64,000 nt of DNA from an uncultured Bacteroidales bacterium (GCA_947593515.1 CANQDQ010000002.1:179471-243470); one strand, 5' to 3'. Shown: positions 9,441 through 19,019, counted from the stretch's first letter. The notes: generated from the sequence alone by a model not told the origin. Numbers and translations: made by a program.

Positions 9441-10682
9441 TCATGATGCCAATGCTTTGTAATACAACGTCGAGCCGTTCGATGATGCGAATATCGAACG
9501 GGCAGTGCGTTGTAGGGTGTCGGGGGTGAGCCGACGGTATTTTTCCACTTCCGTGTCGATGGCTTCGGCTTTATCTATCAACTCGAAGTATGCCAAATTG
9601 GCAGCTTTATCTACATAACTCAAATTGGAAAACAGATAATTGGTTTCGAACTTATTTACGGTTTTGTTTATCTCGTTTTCCGATACGGGCATCTGCGCAA
9701 GAGCTTCCAACTCTGCCGTTACTGCTTCGTCGGCTTGTTCCGGCGTTACACCTTTGCAGAGGCGACCGTTTATAAGGAACAGTCCGGCATCGATGTCGCC
9801 CGTTATGCTGGCGTCGATGGCGGTAAAGAGTTGTTGCTCCATAACCAGCCGGCGGAACAGGCGCGACGACCTGCCGTTGGAGAGTATGTCCGACAACAAA
9901 TCGCACGCATGATACACGGCATCTTGCCTGCCGCCCATGTGATAGGCTTTTACGAGCGCGTCCGACGGCACACGACGTTCCACTTCGCGGAAGCGCGCTT
10001 CCGTCTGCTCCGGTTCTGCCGGAATATCTCGGACAGCTCTGTTTCGTCGGGGTATGGACGAAAACCATTTTTCTGTCAATTGCACGGTCTCGTCGAACGA
10101 TATATCGCCCACGACGGCAAGTATGGCATTGTCGGGAGCGTAATGCCGGTAAAAAAACGCTTTCACTTCATCGAGCGTGGCATTTTCTATATAGGATATC
10201 TCCTTGCCGATGACCGGATAACGGTACGGGTGCTGCCGATATGCCAATTCCCGTATGAGAGCCGGAATATCGCCGTAAGGCTGATTCAGGTTCCGCTGTT
10301 TGAATTCTTCTATGACGACTGCCCGCTGCACATCGAAACTGCGCTCGGAAAATTCGAGACTTTCCATTCTGTCCGATTCCAGCCAAAAAGCCGTTTCCAC
10401 ATTCCGACGGGGAATGATGGTATAATAGTTCGTTATATCGTTGCTCGTCCAAGCGTTGTTTTCGCCGCCGGCACGCTGCAATTCGGCATCGAAATCGGGA
10501 ATATGGGCGGAACCGCCGAACATCAGATGTTCGAAAAGATGCGCAAATCCCGTACCGCACGGCATTTCGTCGCGCGCGCCGACATCGTAAAGCAGATTCA
10601 GCGCTACCATCGGCGTTTCTTTATCGCGATGGTGCAACAGACGCAATCCGTTCGATAATCGATGTTTATTTACTTCTATCAC
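9441..10682 (-). CDS. M16 family zinc metallopeptidase
   Basis: A 413-residue protein with the inverted zinc motif HLFEH (about residues 47-51) and a downstream glutamate in AVVIEEF, typical of pitrilysin/processing-peptidase family M16. Both M16 halves (about 15-165 and 170-350) are recognisable. It has no signal peptide, so it is predicted to be cytoplasmic. It starts with GTG at 10682, giving MIEVNKHRLSNGLRLL, and overlaps the end of the PPIase gene by 17 bases, a sign of translational coupling. M16 proteins often work as pairs; no second M16 gene is adjacent. The substrate is unknown. Confidence 0.92.
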   Translation of the reverse strand: MIEVNKHRLSNGLRLLHHRDKETPMVALNLLYDVGARDEMPCGTGFAHLFEHLMFGGSAHIPDFDAELQRAGGENNAWTSNDITNYYTIIPRRNVETAFWLESDRMESLEFSERSFDVQRAVVIEEFKQRNLNQPYGDIPALIRELAYRQHPYRYPVIGKEISYIENATLDEVKAFFYRHYAPDNAILAVVGDISFDETVQLTEKWFSSIPRRNRAVRDIPAEPEQTEARFREVERRVPSDALVKAYHMGGRQDAVYHACDLLSDILSNGRSSRLFRRLVMEQQLFTAIDASITGDIDAGLFLINGRLCKGVTPEQADEAVTAELEALAQMPVSENEINKTVNKFETNYLFSNLSYVDKAANLAYFELIDKAEAIDTEVEKYRRLTPDTLQRTARSIFASSNGSTLYYKALAS

Positions 10683-11493
10683 CGAGTTGCAATACTTTTA
10701 CGCGCATTTTTATATCTTTCTCCGGTCGGTCGCCTGCCCGTGTGGCGACTGCCTGTATTTTATCCAAAACATCGAAACCCTCGACCACTTCGCCGAAGAC
10801 CGTATATTCGCCGTCCAAATGAGGAGCACCGCCTACGGTCGTATAGGTTTGACGCTGCTCTTCCGAGAAAAATTCCGTCGCCGATTTCGGCATCTGCGCC
10901 TTCACCTGCGCTACCAACTCCTCTTGCAAGGCTGCCAGCCCCGCCTGATCTTTGTCGCGGCGCATCTGCATGATTTCAGACCGACGCTCCGATGCCAGCG
11001 CATTGAAGAGCTGCTGCTCCTTGTATTGCATCATCTGGCGCGCCAAAGCGGCGAGTTGTCCTTCGGTGAACACATTTCCCGTAACGATATAGAACTGCGA
11101 ACCCGACGACTCTTTGCGCGGATTCACATTGTCGCTCTGGCGGGCGGCTGCCAATGCTCCTTTTTTATGATAATGGGTCGGGACTATCTCGGCGGGAATC
11201 GTATAACCCGGACCGCCCGAACCCAAACCGGCATCGGGCGCGGCATTCCGCGACTCGGGATCGCCGCCCTGTATCATAAAATCTTCGATGACCCGATGAA
11301 ACAGCAGGTCGTCATAAAATCCGGCTTCCGCCAACTTTATAAAATTATCTCTATGCGCGGGCGTATCATTATATAATTTGACAACGATTTCGCCTTTATC
11401 GGTTGCTATCGATACGTAAGTCGATTGTTTATCTCGGTCGGAACAAGCGGACATAAGCATGACAAATAAAGTAAAAAACAGGACTGGTTTCAT
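10666..11493 (-). CDS. Cyclophilin-type peptidyl-prolyl isomerase lipoprotein
   Basis: A 275-residue protein. The ATG at 11493 gives a lipoprotein signal ending in MLMSAC, so it is probably lipid-anchored in the envelope. Cyclophilin blocks are clear: FHRVIEDFMIQGGDP, GSQFYIVTG and HLDGEYTVFGEVVEG. Between the last two blocks is an insertion of about 80 charged, coiled-coil-prone residues (QMMQYKEQQLFNAL onward) that splits the fold. The reaction is cis-trans isomerisation of X-Pro bonds during folding of exported proteins. It is the first gene of a unit with the M16 protease and cas6; a -7-like element lies upstream at 11586-11593. An in-frame ATG 14 codons upstream would bury the signal peptide. 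Confidence 0.93.
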   Translation of the reverse strand: MKPVLFFTLFVMLMSACSDRDKQSTYVSIATDKGEIVVKLYNDTPAHRDNFIKLAEAGFYDDLLFHRVIEDFMIQGGDPESRNAAPDAGLGSGGPGYTIPAEIVPTHYHKKGALAAARQSDNVNPRKESSGSQFYIVTGNVFTEGQLAALARQMMQYKEQQLFNALASERRSEIMQMRRDKDQAGLAALQEELVAQVKAQMPKSATEFFSEEQRQTYTTVGGAPHLDGEYTVFGEVVEGFDVLDKIQAVATRAGDRPEKDIKMRVKVLQLGDRSK

Positions 11494-11585
11494 ACCGATA
11501 TTTTTAGATACGATTTCTTGTAACCACAGAAACATCTAACATTCTCGTCGATACAATTCGACCTCTTCTGTTTCCCAATACGGTA

Positions 11586-11593
11586 CAAATATA
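11586..11593 (-). promoter_or_regulatory. Bacteroidota -7 element for the PPIase-M16-cas6 unit
   Basis: Read on the minus strand this is TATATTTG, a match to TAnnTTTG. It is about 93 bases before the PPIase start. The -33 element is only partial (CTTG). Confidence 0.5.
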
Positions 11594-11674
11594 CGGTTTA
11601 CTTCATTATTCTGCAAGATTTTTCGATAAAAAAACATTTTACCGTCCAAAGTTTATTTTATGCAAAATATATCG

Positions 11675-11682
11675 TACATTTG
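11675..11682 (+). promoter_or_regulatory. -7 element for the cysQ operon
   Basis: TACATTTG matches the Bacteroidota -7 consensus TAnnTTTG and lies 82 bases before the cysQ start. Confidence 0.6.
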
Positions 11683-11764
11683 CCGTAAATTTTGTAAAAG
11701 ATTGGTATTTAACAGGGAAAATATCTCAAAAAAAGGAATCGTTGCGATTCGACATGGAATCTCT

Positions 11765-12565
11765 ATGACAGAAGAATTACTGTTGAAAGCCATACAGGCG
11801 GCATTGAAAGCGGGTGCCGAAATACGCCGCATCTACGGCGAAAGCGATTTCGGCATAGAACTGAAAGCCGACAACTCGCCGCTGACGATAGCAGACAAAC
11901 GTTCCGATGCCGTCATTCGGGAAGTTCTTTCCGCCACCCCCTACCCAATACTCAGCGAAGAGGTAAAGGCGCTCCCCTACGAGGAACGCCGCTTGTGGAA
12001 ACAACTTTGGATAGTCGACCCGCTCGACGGCACCAAAGAGTTCATCAAGCGGAACGGCGAATTTACCGTCAATATCGCTTTTGTGGAAGATGGGGTTCCT
12101 ATGTCGGGCGTTATTTACGTGCCGGTGAAAAAGATTCTTTATTTCGGCGACATTGCACGAGGGGCATACCGTATCGACGGAATAGAGGAAATTTCGCCGG
12201 AAATCTCATGGAACGATTTCCTATCTTCGGCAAAAAAACTGCCGCTGCCGACGCGCCGAAACCGTTTTACCGTCGTGGCTTCGCGCTCGCACCTTTCGCC
12301 GGAAACAGCCGATTTCATCGAAACGCTGCGCAAAAAACACCCGACACTCGAAACCGTGTCGATAGGCAGCTCGCTGAAAATCTGTCTGGTAGGTGAAGGC
12401 GCGGCAGACATCTACCCGCGTTTCGCTCCCACGATGGAATGGGACACGGCAGCGGGGCACGCCATCGTTCGCGCCGCCGGAAAGGAGGTTTGGCACACCG
12501 ACCGCCGAACACCGCTGCGATACAACAAAGAAGATTTGCACAACCCCTATTTTATCGTCGAATAA
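11765..12565 (+). CDS. cysQ: 3'(2'),5'-bisphosphate nucleotidase
   Basis: A 266-residue member of the inositol monophosphatase superfamily. The metal-binding blocks ILSEE, WIVDPLDGTKEF and EWDTAAGHAIV are in place. CysQ hydrolyses 3'-phosphoadenosine 5'-phosphate (PAP), the by-product of PAPS use, to AMP and so relieves inhibition of sulfotransferases. The ATG at 11765 was chosen because upstream codons have no homology and overlap the promoter. It is the first gene of the cysQ-cysC-cysD-cysN-sulfotransferase string, with only 10 bases to cysC. The context makes PAP removal far more likely than a general inositol phosphatase role. Confidence 0.93.
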   Translation: MTEELLLKAIQAALKAGAEIRRIYGESDFGIELKADNSPLTIADKRSDAVIREVLSATPYPILSEEVKALPYEERRLWKQLWIVDPLDGTKEFIKRNGEFTVNIAFVEDGVPMSGVIYVPVKKILYFGDIARGAYRIDGIEEISPEISWNDFLSSAKKLPLPTRRNRFTVVASRSHLSPETADFIETLRKKHPTLETVSIGSSLKICLVGEGAADIYPRFAPTMEWDTAAGHAIVRAAGKEVWHTDRRTPLRYNKEDLHNPYFIVE

Positions 12566-12575
12566 AACAAAACGT

Positions 12576-13175
12576 ATGGAAAAACACATATACCCCATTT
12601 TCGACCGTATGTTGCAGCGAAGCGACCGCGAAAAGTTGCTGGGACAGCGAGGCGTCATGCTTTGGTTCACGGGACTTTCCGGTTCCGGAAAAAGCACGTT
12701 GGCAATAGCGCTGGAACGGGAGCTGCACAACAGCGGCATCTTGTGCCGCATACTCGACGGCGACAACATACGCACGGGCATCAACAACAATTTGGGATTC
12801 TCGGAAGCCGACCGCGTGGAAAATATCCGCCGTATCGCCGAAGTCGCCAAGTTGTTCGTCGATTGCGGCGTCGTAACGATTGCCGCTTTCATCAGCCCGA
12901 CGGAACAGATACGGAAAATGGCTGCCGACATCATCGGGAAAGACGACTTCATGGAAATATACGTCAGCACCCCTATCGAGGTATGCGAGTCGCGCGACGT
13001 AAAAGGGCTTTACAAAAAGGCACGGCAGGGAGAAATCAAAAATTTTACCGGCATCTCCGCTCCTTTCGAGGCGCCGAAAAATCCCGATTTGTCGATAGAT
13101 ACATCGAAGCACACGCTCGAAGAAAGCGTAAATCTGCTTAAAAAAGCCATTTTGCCCAAAATAGCCACCTTTTAG
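12576..13175 (+). CDS. cysC: Adenylylsulfate (APS) kinase
   Basis: A 199-residue P-loop kinase with the Walker A motif GLSGSGKST (about residues 31-39), the DGDNIRTGIN substrate loop and the FISP and KGLYKKAR blocks of APS kinases. It phosphorylates adenosine 5'-phosphosulfate with ATP to give PAPS. The start at 12576 follows the cysQ stop by 10 bases; an upstream extension in the same frame would overlap cysQ heavily. This is the complete, active-looking APS kinase of the cluster; a second, decayed copy of the domain is fused to CysN downstream. Confidence 0.96.
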   Translation: MEKHIYPIFDRMLQRSDREKLLGQRGVMLWFTGLSGSGKSTLAIALERELHNSGILCRILDGDNIRTGINNNLGFSEADRVENIRRIAEVAKLFVDCGVVTIAAFISPTEQIRKMAADIIGKDDFMEIYVSTPIEVCESRDVKGLYKKARQGEIKNFTGISAPFEAPKNPDLSIDTSKHTLEESVNLLKKAILPKIATF

Positions 13176-13200
13176 TATTTCTTTGCTCGAAGAAATAGAC

Positions 13201-13208
13201 TACCTTTG
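13201..13208 (+). promoter_or_regulatory. Internal -7 element before cysD
   Basis: TACCTTTG matches TAnnTTTG 24 bases before the cysD start, in the 56-base gap after cysC. It suggests a second promoter for cysDN and the sulfotransferase. Confidence 0.45.
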
Positions 13209-13231
13209 CACCCGAAAACAAAACGAATAAA

Positions 13232-14140
13232 ATGCCTGAATACAAGTTGAGCCACCTGAAAGAGCTGGAAGCCGAATCGATACACATCATTCGCGAAGTG
13301 GCAGCCGAATTTGAAAATCCGGTCATGCTCTATTCCATCGGCAAAGACTCGTCGGTAATGGTGCGGCTCGCCGAAAAAGCCTTCGCACCGGGTCGGGTGC
13401 CGTTTCCCTTGATGCACATCGACTCCAAGTGGAAATTCAAGGAGATGATAGAATTTCGCGACAAATACGCCGCCGAGCATCATTGGAATCTGATTGTCGA
13501 ATACAACAAGGAAGCATACGAAGCCGGCGTGGGTCCTTTCACGCACGGGAGCAAAGTACACACCGACCTGATGAAAACGCAGGCGCTGCTGCACGCGCTC
13601 GACAAATACAAGTTCGACGCAGCTTTCGGAGGCGCCCGTCGCGACGAGGAAAAGTCGCGAGCCAAAGAGCGCATCTTCTCTTTCCGCGACCGCTTCCACC
13701 AGTGGGACCCGAAAAACCAACGCCCCGAATTGTGGGACATCTACAATACGCGCGTAAACAAAGGCGAATCCATACGCGTGTTCCCGCTTTCCAACTGGAC
13801 GGAGCTCGACATTTGGCAATACATACGGATAGAGAACATACCTATCGTGCCGCTCTATTTCGCCAAAGAACGACCGATTGTCAATATCGACGGCAACCTT
13901 ATCATGGTCGATGACGACCGCATGCCCGAAGAATACCGCAAACGGGCGAAAATGATGAAAGTGCGTTTCCGCACGTTGGGCTGCTACCCGCTGACGGGCG
14001 CCATAGAATCCGAAGCCGACACCATCGAAAAAATCGTCGAGGAGATGATGGTTACCACCAAAAGCGAACGGACGACCCGCGTCATCGATTTCGACCAAGA
14101 GGCGAGCATGGAACAGAAAAAACGGGAAGGCTATTTCTAA
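13232..14140 (+). CDS. cysD: Sulfate adenylyltransferase small subunit
   Basis: A 302-residue PAPS-reductase-fold ATP pyrophosphatase with the PP-motif [12 protein letters not shown] (about residues 35-46), [12 protein letters not shown] and [16 protein letters not shown]. With CysN it forms ATP sulfurylase, which makes APS from sulfate and ATP, driven by GTP hydrolysis on CysN. Length and ends match CysD. It is 11 bases upstream of cysN. The paralogue CysH (PAPS reductase) lacks these exact motifs, so this is the adenylyltransferase. Confidence 0.96.
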   Translation: MPEYKLSHLKELEAESIHIIREVAAEFENPVMLYSIGKDSSVMVRLAEKAFAPGRVPFPLMHIDSKWKFKEMIEFRDKYAAEHHWNLIVEYNKEAYEAGVGPFTHGSKVHTDLMKTQALLHALDKYKFDAAFGGARRDEEKSRAKERIFSFRDRFHQWDPKNQRPELWDIYNTRVNKGESIRVFPLSNWTELDIWQYIRIENIPIVPLYFAKERPIVNIDGNLIMVDDDRMPEEYRKRAKMMKVRFRTLGCYPLTGAIESEADTIEKIVEEMMVTTKSERTTRVIDFDQEASMEQKKREGYF

Positions 14141-14151
14141 AATTCCGGCGT

Positions 14152-15909
14152 ATGAACGAAACGAAAAAAGATAAACTCAACATATCGGAGTTCCTCGATC
14201 AGGACGAGAAAAAAGACTTGTTGCGCCTGCTCACGGCAGGTTCTGTCGACGACGGCAAATCGACGCTTATCGGTCGCCTGCTTTTCGACAGCAAGAAATT
14301 GTATGAAGACCAGCTCGACGCCCTCGAACGCGACAGTAAACGCGTGGGCAATGCCGGCGACAACATCGACTACGCCCTCCTGCTCGACGGTCTGAAAGCC
14401 GAGCGCGAGCAAGGCATCACCATCGACGTGGCTTACCGCTACTTCTCCACCAACAAACGGAAATTCATCATCGCCGACACTCCCGGACACGAGCAGTACA
14501 CCCGCAACATGATTACGGGCGGTTCTACTGCCAATCTGGCGATTATTCTGGTCGATGCCCGCACGGGCGTCATCACGCAGACCCGCCGCCACACCTATTT
14601 GGTTTCGCTCTTGGGAATAAAGCATATCGTGCTTGCCGTCAATAAGATGGACTTGGTGAATTACGATAAAAACGTCTTCGACAAAATCGTGGAAGAGTAT
14701 CGTAAATTCGTAGAGCCGCTCGGCATACCCGATGTGGTGTGCATACCCCTCTCCGCCCTCAAAGGCGACAACGTGGTAGATAAATCGGAAAACATGACGT
14801 GGTACACGGGGCGCGCCCTGCTCGATTTCTTGGAAACCGTGCATATAGCCAACGACCACAATCTGAAAGATTTCCGCTACCCCATACAATACGTTTTGCG
14901 TCCGAATCTGAATTTTCGCGGATTTTCCGGCCGCGTAGCCTCCGGCGTCGTGCACAAAGGCGACGAAGTGCTGGCTATTCCGTCGGGCAAAAAATCGCGC
15001 GTCAAATCGATTACCACCTACGACGGCGAACTCGACGAAGCCTTTTCGCCGCAATCGGTTACGCTGACGCTCGAAGATGAGATAGACCTTTCGCGCGGAG
15101 AAATGCTCGTACACCCCGACAACGTGCCGCACATCAGTCGCTATTTCGAGGCAATGCTCGTATGGATGGACGAAAAAGATATGGAGCGCGACCAGCAGTA
15201 TTTCATCAAGCAGACCACCAACACGACCCGCGTACATATAGAACGGATACGCTACAAAGTCGATGTCAATACGATGGAACAGTCGATGACCGACGCTCTG
15301 ACGTTGAATGAGATAGGTCGCGCCGTATTCGTTACCAACAAACCGATATTTTTCGATTCCTATAAAAAGAACAAGAGCTGCGGCTCGTTCGTGCTCATCG
15401 ACCCGATAACCAACAACACCTGCGCGGTGGGCATGATTATCGATGAAGTGAAAAGTTCCGACCTCGCCTCGACCATCACCGAAGCCGACCGCAAAAAAAT
15501 GCAGGAAGGCGTATCGGCGGTAACGGTTGCAGAACGCGAAAAACATCTCGGGCACGAAGGTCGGCTATTCAGCGTGGTGGGCGACAACCTTGCAGCGCAG
15601 CGCGAATGCGCCTATATGCTGGAACGCCGCTTGTTCGACATCGGACATTTCGCCGTCGTGCTCGACGCCGAAACGTTAGGACTTAAAAATCGGGACAACG
15701 CGGCATTTGCCGCTATCGCCGAAACGCTCGTCGGACAGGGGTTGACAGTCATCTGCATCGACCTTTACGGCGAAGTAAAAGCCGACGCTTTCACTATCGG
15801 TATCGACAAAGAAACCTCGCAGCCGGTGGAACGCGACAAAAATTTCTGCACGATCAACCGGCAGCACATCGCCGAAGCCGTCGAAAACATCATCAACATA
15901 AAACTCTGA
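14152..15909 (+). CDS. cysN: Sulfate adenylyltransferase large subunit with decayed APS-kinase-like C-terminal domain
   Basis: A 585-residue protein. Residues about 22-240 are a translation-factor-type GTPase ([10 protein letters not shown]-loop, [12 protein letters not shown]), followed by two beta-barrel domains, as in CysN. The last about 117 residues (from about 469) align by eye with APS kinase: the [10 protein letters not shown] helix, VLDAE for the DGDN loop, [15 protein letters not shown] for the second helix-strand unit, and [12 protein letters not shown] near the end. The P-loop position reads [10 protein letters not shown], without GxxGxGKS/T, so kinase activity is not expected. 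A complete cysC lies two genes upstream. The tail may be a structural or allosteric remnant of a CysNC fusion. Confidence 0.94.
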   Translation: MNETKKDKLNISEFLDQDEKKDLLRLLTAGSVDDGKSTLIGRLLFDSKKLYEDQLDALERDSKRVGNAGDNIDYALLLDGLKAEREQGITIDVAYRYFSTNKRKFIIADTPGHEQYTRNMITGGSTANLAIILVDARTGVITQTRRHTYLVSLLGIKHIVLAVNKMDLVNYDKNVFDKIVEEYRKFVEPLGIPDVVCIPLSALKGDNVVDKSENMTWYTGRALLDFLETVHIANDHNLKDFRYPIQYVLRPNLNFRGFSGRVASGVVHKGDEVLAIPSGKKSRVKSITTYDGELDEAFSPQSVTLTLEDEIDLSRGEMLVHPDNVPHISRYFEAMLVWMDEKDMERDQQYFIKQTTNTTRVHIERIRYKVDVNTMEQSMTDALTLNEIGRAVFVTNKPIFFDSYKKNKSCGSFVLIDPITNNTCAVGMIIDEVKSSDLASTITEADRKKMQEGVSAVTVAEREKHLGHEGRLFSVVGDNLAAQRECAYMLERRLFDIGHFAVVLDAETLGLKNRDNAAFAAIAETLVGQGLTVICIDLYGEVKADAFTIGIDKETSQPVERDKNFCTINRQHIAEAVENIINIKL

Positions 15910-15911
15910 GC

Positions 15912-17015
15912 ATGGGATTCAACTTTCAGAAACTACCGGTCAATACGCTGATAGGTGCCGATTGGAAAACCTTTTGTGAAGTTACGCGGGGACGTACCGT
16001 AGAGAAAGGGTACAAAGTGAAGTACGGTATGACAAAGGCATTGTGCCGGCTGTTGAGCCTTACCAATGCCATCGAAAACCGGCGTTTCGACAAGTGGCTT
16101 GCCGACAAACCCATCGAAAACGACCCCGTGTTCATTCTCGGACACTGGCGCAGCGGTACGACCTTTGTGCATAACGTTCTTTCGCAGGACAAACAATTCG
16201 GCTACAACACGACGTATCAGACGGTTTTCCCCCACTTGATGCTTTTCGGACAGCCTTTCTTCAAAAAAATGGCGACGCTCGCCATGCCGGCGAAAAGACC
16301 GACCGACAACATGGAGCTGAGCGTCGACCAACCGCAGGAAGAGGAATTTGCCCTGCTCAACATGACCCCCTGCAACTTCTACAACTTTTGGATATATCCA
16401 CACTATACGCAGGAATACAGCAAAAAATTCCTGCTGTTCGAAGATGCCACGCCCGAAGAAACGGCACATTTCAAAAAGATATTCGAGCGACTGGTAAAAA
16501 TCGCATTATGGAATACGGGCGGCGAACGTTTTCTCTCGAAAAACCCGCCGCACACGGGACGCATCAAAGTGCTGCTCGAAATGTTCCCCAACGCCAAATT
16601 CATCTATCTGATGCGGAATCCCTACACCGTATTCGAATCGACGCGGAATTTCTTTATCAATACCATACGCCCGCTCAAACTGCAAAATGCCTCCGACGAC
16701 GAAATCGTCGATAACATCGTAAAGGTGTATAGAGACCTCTATTTCCGCTATCAGGCAGACAAGAGCTTGATACCCGAAGGCAACCTGATTGAAATCAAAT
16801 TCGAGGATTTCGAACAGGACGCTTTGGCGATGACCCGCAAAATCTACGATACGCTTTCACTGCCCGGATTCGAGCAAGCCCGTCCCGCCATCGAAGCCTA
16901 TATCAATAAGAAAAAAGGCTACAAGAAAAACAAATACAGCTACGCTCCCGCCACCGTCGAAACGGTGGAAAAGAATTGGGATTTCGCACTCAAAGATTGG
17001 AATTACAGTCTGTAA
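15912..17015 (+). CDS. PAPS-dependent sulfotransferase
   Basis: A 367-residue protein with the 5'-phosphosulfate-binding loop GHWRSGTTFVHN (about residues 77-88) and the 3'-phosphate block YLMRNPYTVFEST (about 232-244) of the sulfotransferase_3 family. It starts 2 bases after the cysN stop and is the only PAPS consumer in the cluster. From memory of published work, Bacteroides thetaiotaomicron has a comparable cluster (around BT_0412-BT_0416) whose sulfotransferase sulfates sterols; the gene content here fits that. The actual acceptor, whether sterol, lipid or glycan, cannot be read from the sequence. No signal peptide is visible, so it probably acts in the cytoplasm or on the inner face of the membrane. 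Confidence 0.9.
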   Translation: MGFNFQKLPVNTLIGADWKTFCEVTRGRTVEKGYKVKYGMTKALCRLLSLTNAIENRRFDKWLADKPIENDPVFILGHWRSGTTFVHNVLSQDKQFGYNTTYQTVFPHLMLFGQPFFKKMATLAMPAKRPTDNMELSVDQPQEEEFALLNMTPCNFYNFWIYPHYTQEYSKKFLLFEDATPEETAHFKKIFERLVKIALWNTGGERFLSKNPPHTGRIKVLLEMFPNAKFIYLMRNPYTVFESTRNFFINTIRPLKLQNASDDEIVDNIVKVYRDLYFRYQADKSLIPEGNLIEIKFEDFEQDALAMTRKIYDTLSLPGFEQARPAIEAYINKKKGYKKNKYSYAPATVETVEKNWDFALKDWNYSL

Positions 17016-17038
17016 ATCGCGGAGCTGTTGCATTTTCG

Positions 17039-17077
17039 GAGAATCGCCGGTGGAAACATCGGCGATTCTCTTTTTTT
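17039..17077 (+). terminator. Intrinsic terminator after the sulfation operon
   Basis: Arms of 11 bp at about 17039-17049 and 17060-17070 with a 10-base loop are followed by a run of seven T. It closes the cysQ-sulfotransferase transcript. Confidence 0.85.
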
Positions 17078-17152
17078 CGGTTAATCTTCATAAAAAAGTC
17101 AAAGAAAATACTTCTTTTCCCTAAAATTTATTGGAAATATAAAGAATATTTA

Positions 17153-17191
17153 TTTCCTTTGAAGTGCATAATCCGTTTGTTTTACAAACGG
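17153..17191 (+). promoter_or_regulatory. fucI promoter region with palindromic operator candidate
   Basis: A near-consensus -7 element (TTCCTTTG, one mismatch) at about 17153-17160 is followed by a perfect palindrome with 8-bp arms, CCGTTTGT at 17173-17180 and ACAAACGG at 17184-17191, three-base spacer. The palindrome covers the expected start of transcription, the right place for a repressor such as a GntR-type fucose regulator. No regulator gene is adjacent. Confidence 0.5.
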
Positions 17192-17220
17192 CAATAAACG
17201 CTTGTAAATCTATAAACTAT

Positions 17221-18990
17221 ATGAAAAATTATCCGAAAATTGGAATCCGCCCGACCATCGACGGCCGTCAAGGCGGAGTGCGAGAAAGCCTCGAAGAAAA
17301 GACCATGAATTTGGCAAAGGCAGTAGCCGAGTTAATCAGCAGCAACCTGCGCAACGGCGACGGTTCGCCGGTAGAGTGCGTCATTGCCGACGGCACGATA
17401 GGTCGTGTCGGCGAGAGTGCCGCCTGTGCCGAAAAATTCGAACGCGAAGGCGTAGGCGCCACCATTACCGTAACGTCGTGCTGGTGCTACGGTGCCGAAA
17501 CGATGGATATGAACCCCTATTACCCGAAAGCCGTATGGGGATTCAACGGAACGGAACGTCCGGGCGCCGTATATCTGGCAGCCGTATTGGCAGGGCACGC
17601 CCAAAAGGGTCTCCCCGCTTTCGGCATATACGGACACGACGTGCAAGACCTCGACGACAATACGATACCCGCCGATGTGGCTGAAAAGATTCTGCGCTTC
17701 GCCCGCGCCGCACAGGCGGTGGCCACCATGCGCGGAAAATCGTACCTCTCCATGGGCAGCGTCTCTATGGGTATCGCCGGCTCTATCGTCAATCCCGATT
17801 TCTTTCAGGAATATCTGGGTATGCGCAACGAGTCGATAGACCTCACCGAAATTCTGCGCCGTATGCAGGAAGGCATCTACGACAAAGATGAATATGCCAA
17901 AGCAATGGCTTGGACGGAAAAATATTGCAAGGTGAACGAGGGCAAAGACTTCAACGTCCCCGCCAAAACGAAAAGCCGTGCCGAAAAAGACAAGGATTGG
18001 GATTTCATCGTGAAGATGACGATTATCATGCGCGACCTGATGCGCGGCAATCCCAAACTTCGCGAAATGGGCTTCAAGGAAGAAGCGATCGGACACAACG
18101 CCATTGCCGCCGGATTTCAGGGACAGCGCCAGTGGACGGACTTCCTGCCCAACGGCGACTTCTCGGAAGCGCTGCTCAACACGTCGTTCGACTGGAACGG
18201 CATACGCGAAGCCTTTGTCGTAGCGACCGAAAACGACGCCTGCAACGGCGTGGCGATGCTCTTCGGGCACCTGCTCACCAACCGCGCACAGATATTCTCC
18301 GACGTGCGCACCTATTGGAGCCCCGAAGCCGTAGAACGGGTTACCGGCAAGAAACTGACAGGACTGGCTGCCAACGGCATCATTCACCTCATCAACTCCG
18401 GTGCCACGACGCTCGACGGCACGGGAGCCTGCACCAAAGACGGACAGCCCGCCATGAAACCCTATTGGGAAATCTCCGAGAAAGAAGCCGAAGCCTGCTT
18501 GAAAGCCACGACTTGGTATCCTGCCAACCGCGACTACTTCCGCGGGGGCGGTTTCTCGTCGAACTTCCTTTCCAAAGGCGGAATGCCTGTAACCATGATG
18601 CGCCTGAATCTGGTAAAGGGTCTGGGTCCCGTGTTGCAGCTCGCCGAAGGCTGGACAGTGGACATCGACCCCGAAATACACAAAATACTCGACGAGCGCA
18701 CCGACCACACGTGGCCTACGACGTGGTTCGTTCCCCGTCTTTGCGACAAAGCGCCGTTCAAGGACGTTTACTCCGTCATGAACAACTGGGGTGCCAACCA
18801 CGGAGCCATAACCTACGGACACATCGGACAAGACCTTATCACGCTGGCGTCTATACTGCGCATACCCGTATGTATGCACAATGTCGATGACGAAAAGATT
18901 TTCCGCCCCGCTGCATGGAACGCTTTCGGCATGGACAAAGAGGGCGCCGACTACCGCGCTTGCGCCGCTTACGGACCTATCTACAAATAA
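17221..18990 (+). CDS. fucI: L-fucose isomerase
   Basis: A 589-residue protein beginning [24 protein letters not shown], the characteristic FucI N-terminus, and close to the about 591 residues of known enzymes. It is a Mn2+-dependent ketol isomerase that converts L-fucose to L-fuculose, and many members also accept D-arabinose. The ATG at 17221 was chosen because sequence upstream of it holds the promoter and palindrome. It is the first gene of the fucose cluster, followed 29 bases later by fucO. Confidence 0.97.
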   Translation: MKNYPKIGIRPTIDGRQGGVRESLEEKTMNLAKAVAELISSNLRNGDGSPVECVIADGTIGRVGESAACAEKFEREGVGATITVTSCWCYGAETMDMNPYYPKAVWGFNGTERPGAVYLAAVLAGHAQKGLPAFGIYGHDVQDLDDNTIPADVAEKILRFARAAQAVATMRGKSYLSMGSVSMGIAGSIVNPDFFQEYLGMRNESIDLTEILRRMQEGIYDKDEYAKAMAWTEKYCKVNEGKDFNVPAKTKSRAEKDKDWDFIVKMTIIMRDLMRGNPKLREMGFKEEAIGHNAIAAGFQGQRQWTDFLPNGDFSEALLNTSFDWNGIREAFVVATENDACNGVAMLFGHLLTNRAQIFSDVRTYWSPEAVERVTGKKLTGLAANGIIHLINSGATTLDGTGACTKDGQPAMKPYWEISEKEAEACLKATTWYPANRDYFRGGGFSSNFLSKGGMPVTMMRLNLVKGLGPVLQLAEGWTVDIDPEIHKILDERTDHTWPTTWFVPRLCDKAPFKDVYSVMNNWGANHGAITYGHIGQDLITLASILRIPVCMHNVDDEKIFRPAAWNAFGMDKEGADYRACAAYGPIYK

Positions 18991-19019
18991 AATATCATTA
19001 ACCCTTAAATACAAAAAAC

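Noticed and set aside
14137-15555. Long open frame antisense to cysN
   Set aside because: Antisense shadow of a highly conserved gene, with no motifs of its own.
17332-19014. Long open frame antisense to fucI
   Set aside because: It is a shadow of the GC-biased third codon positions of fucI; it has no start context, promoter or recognisable protein motif.
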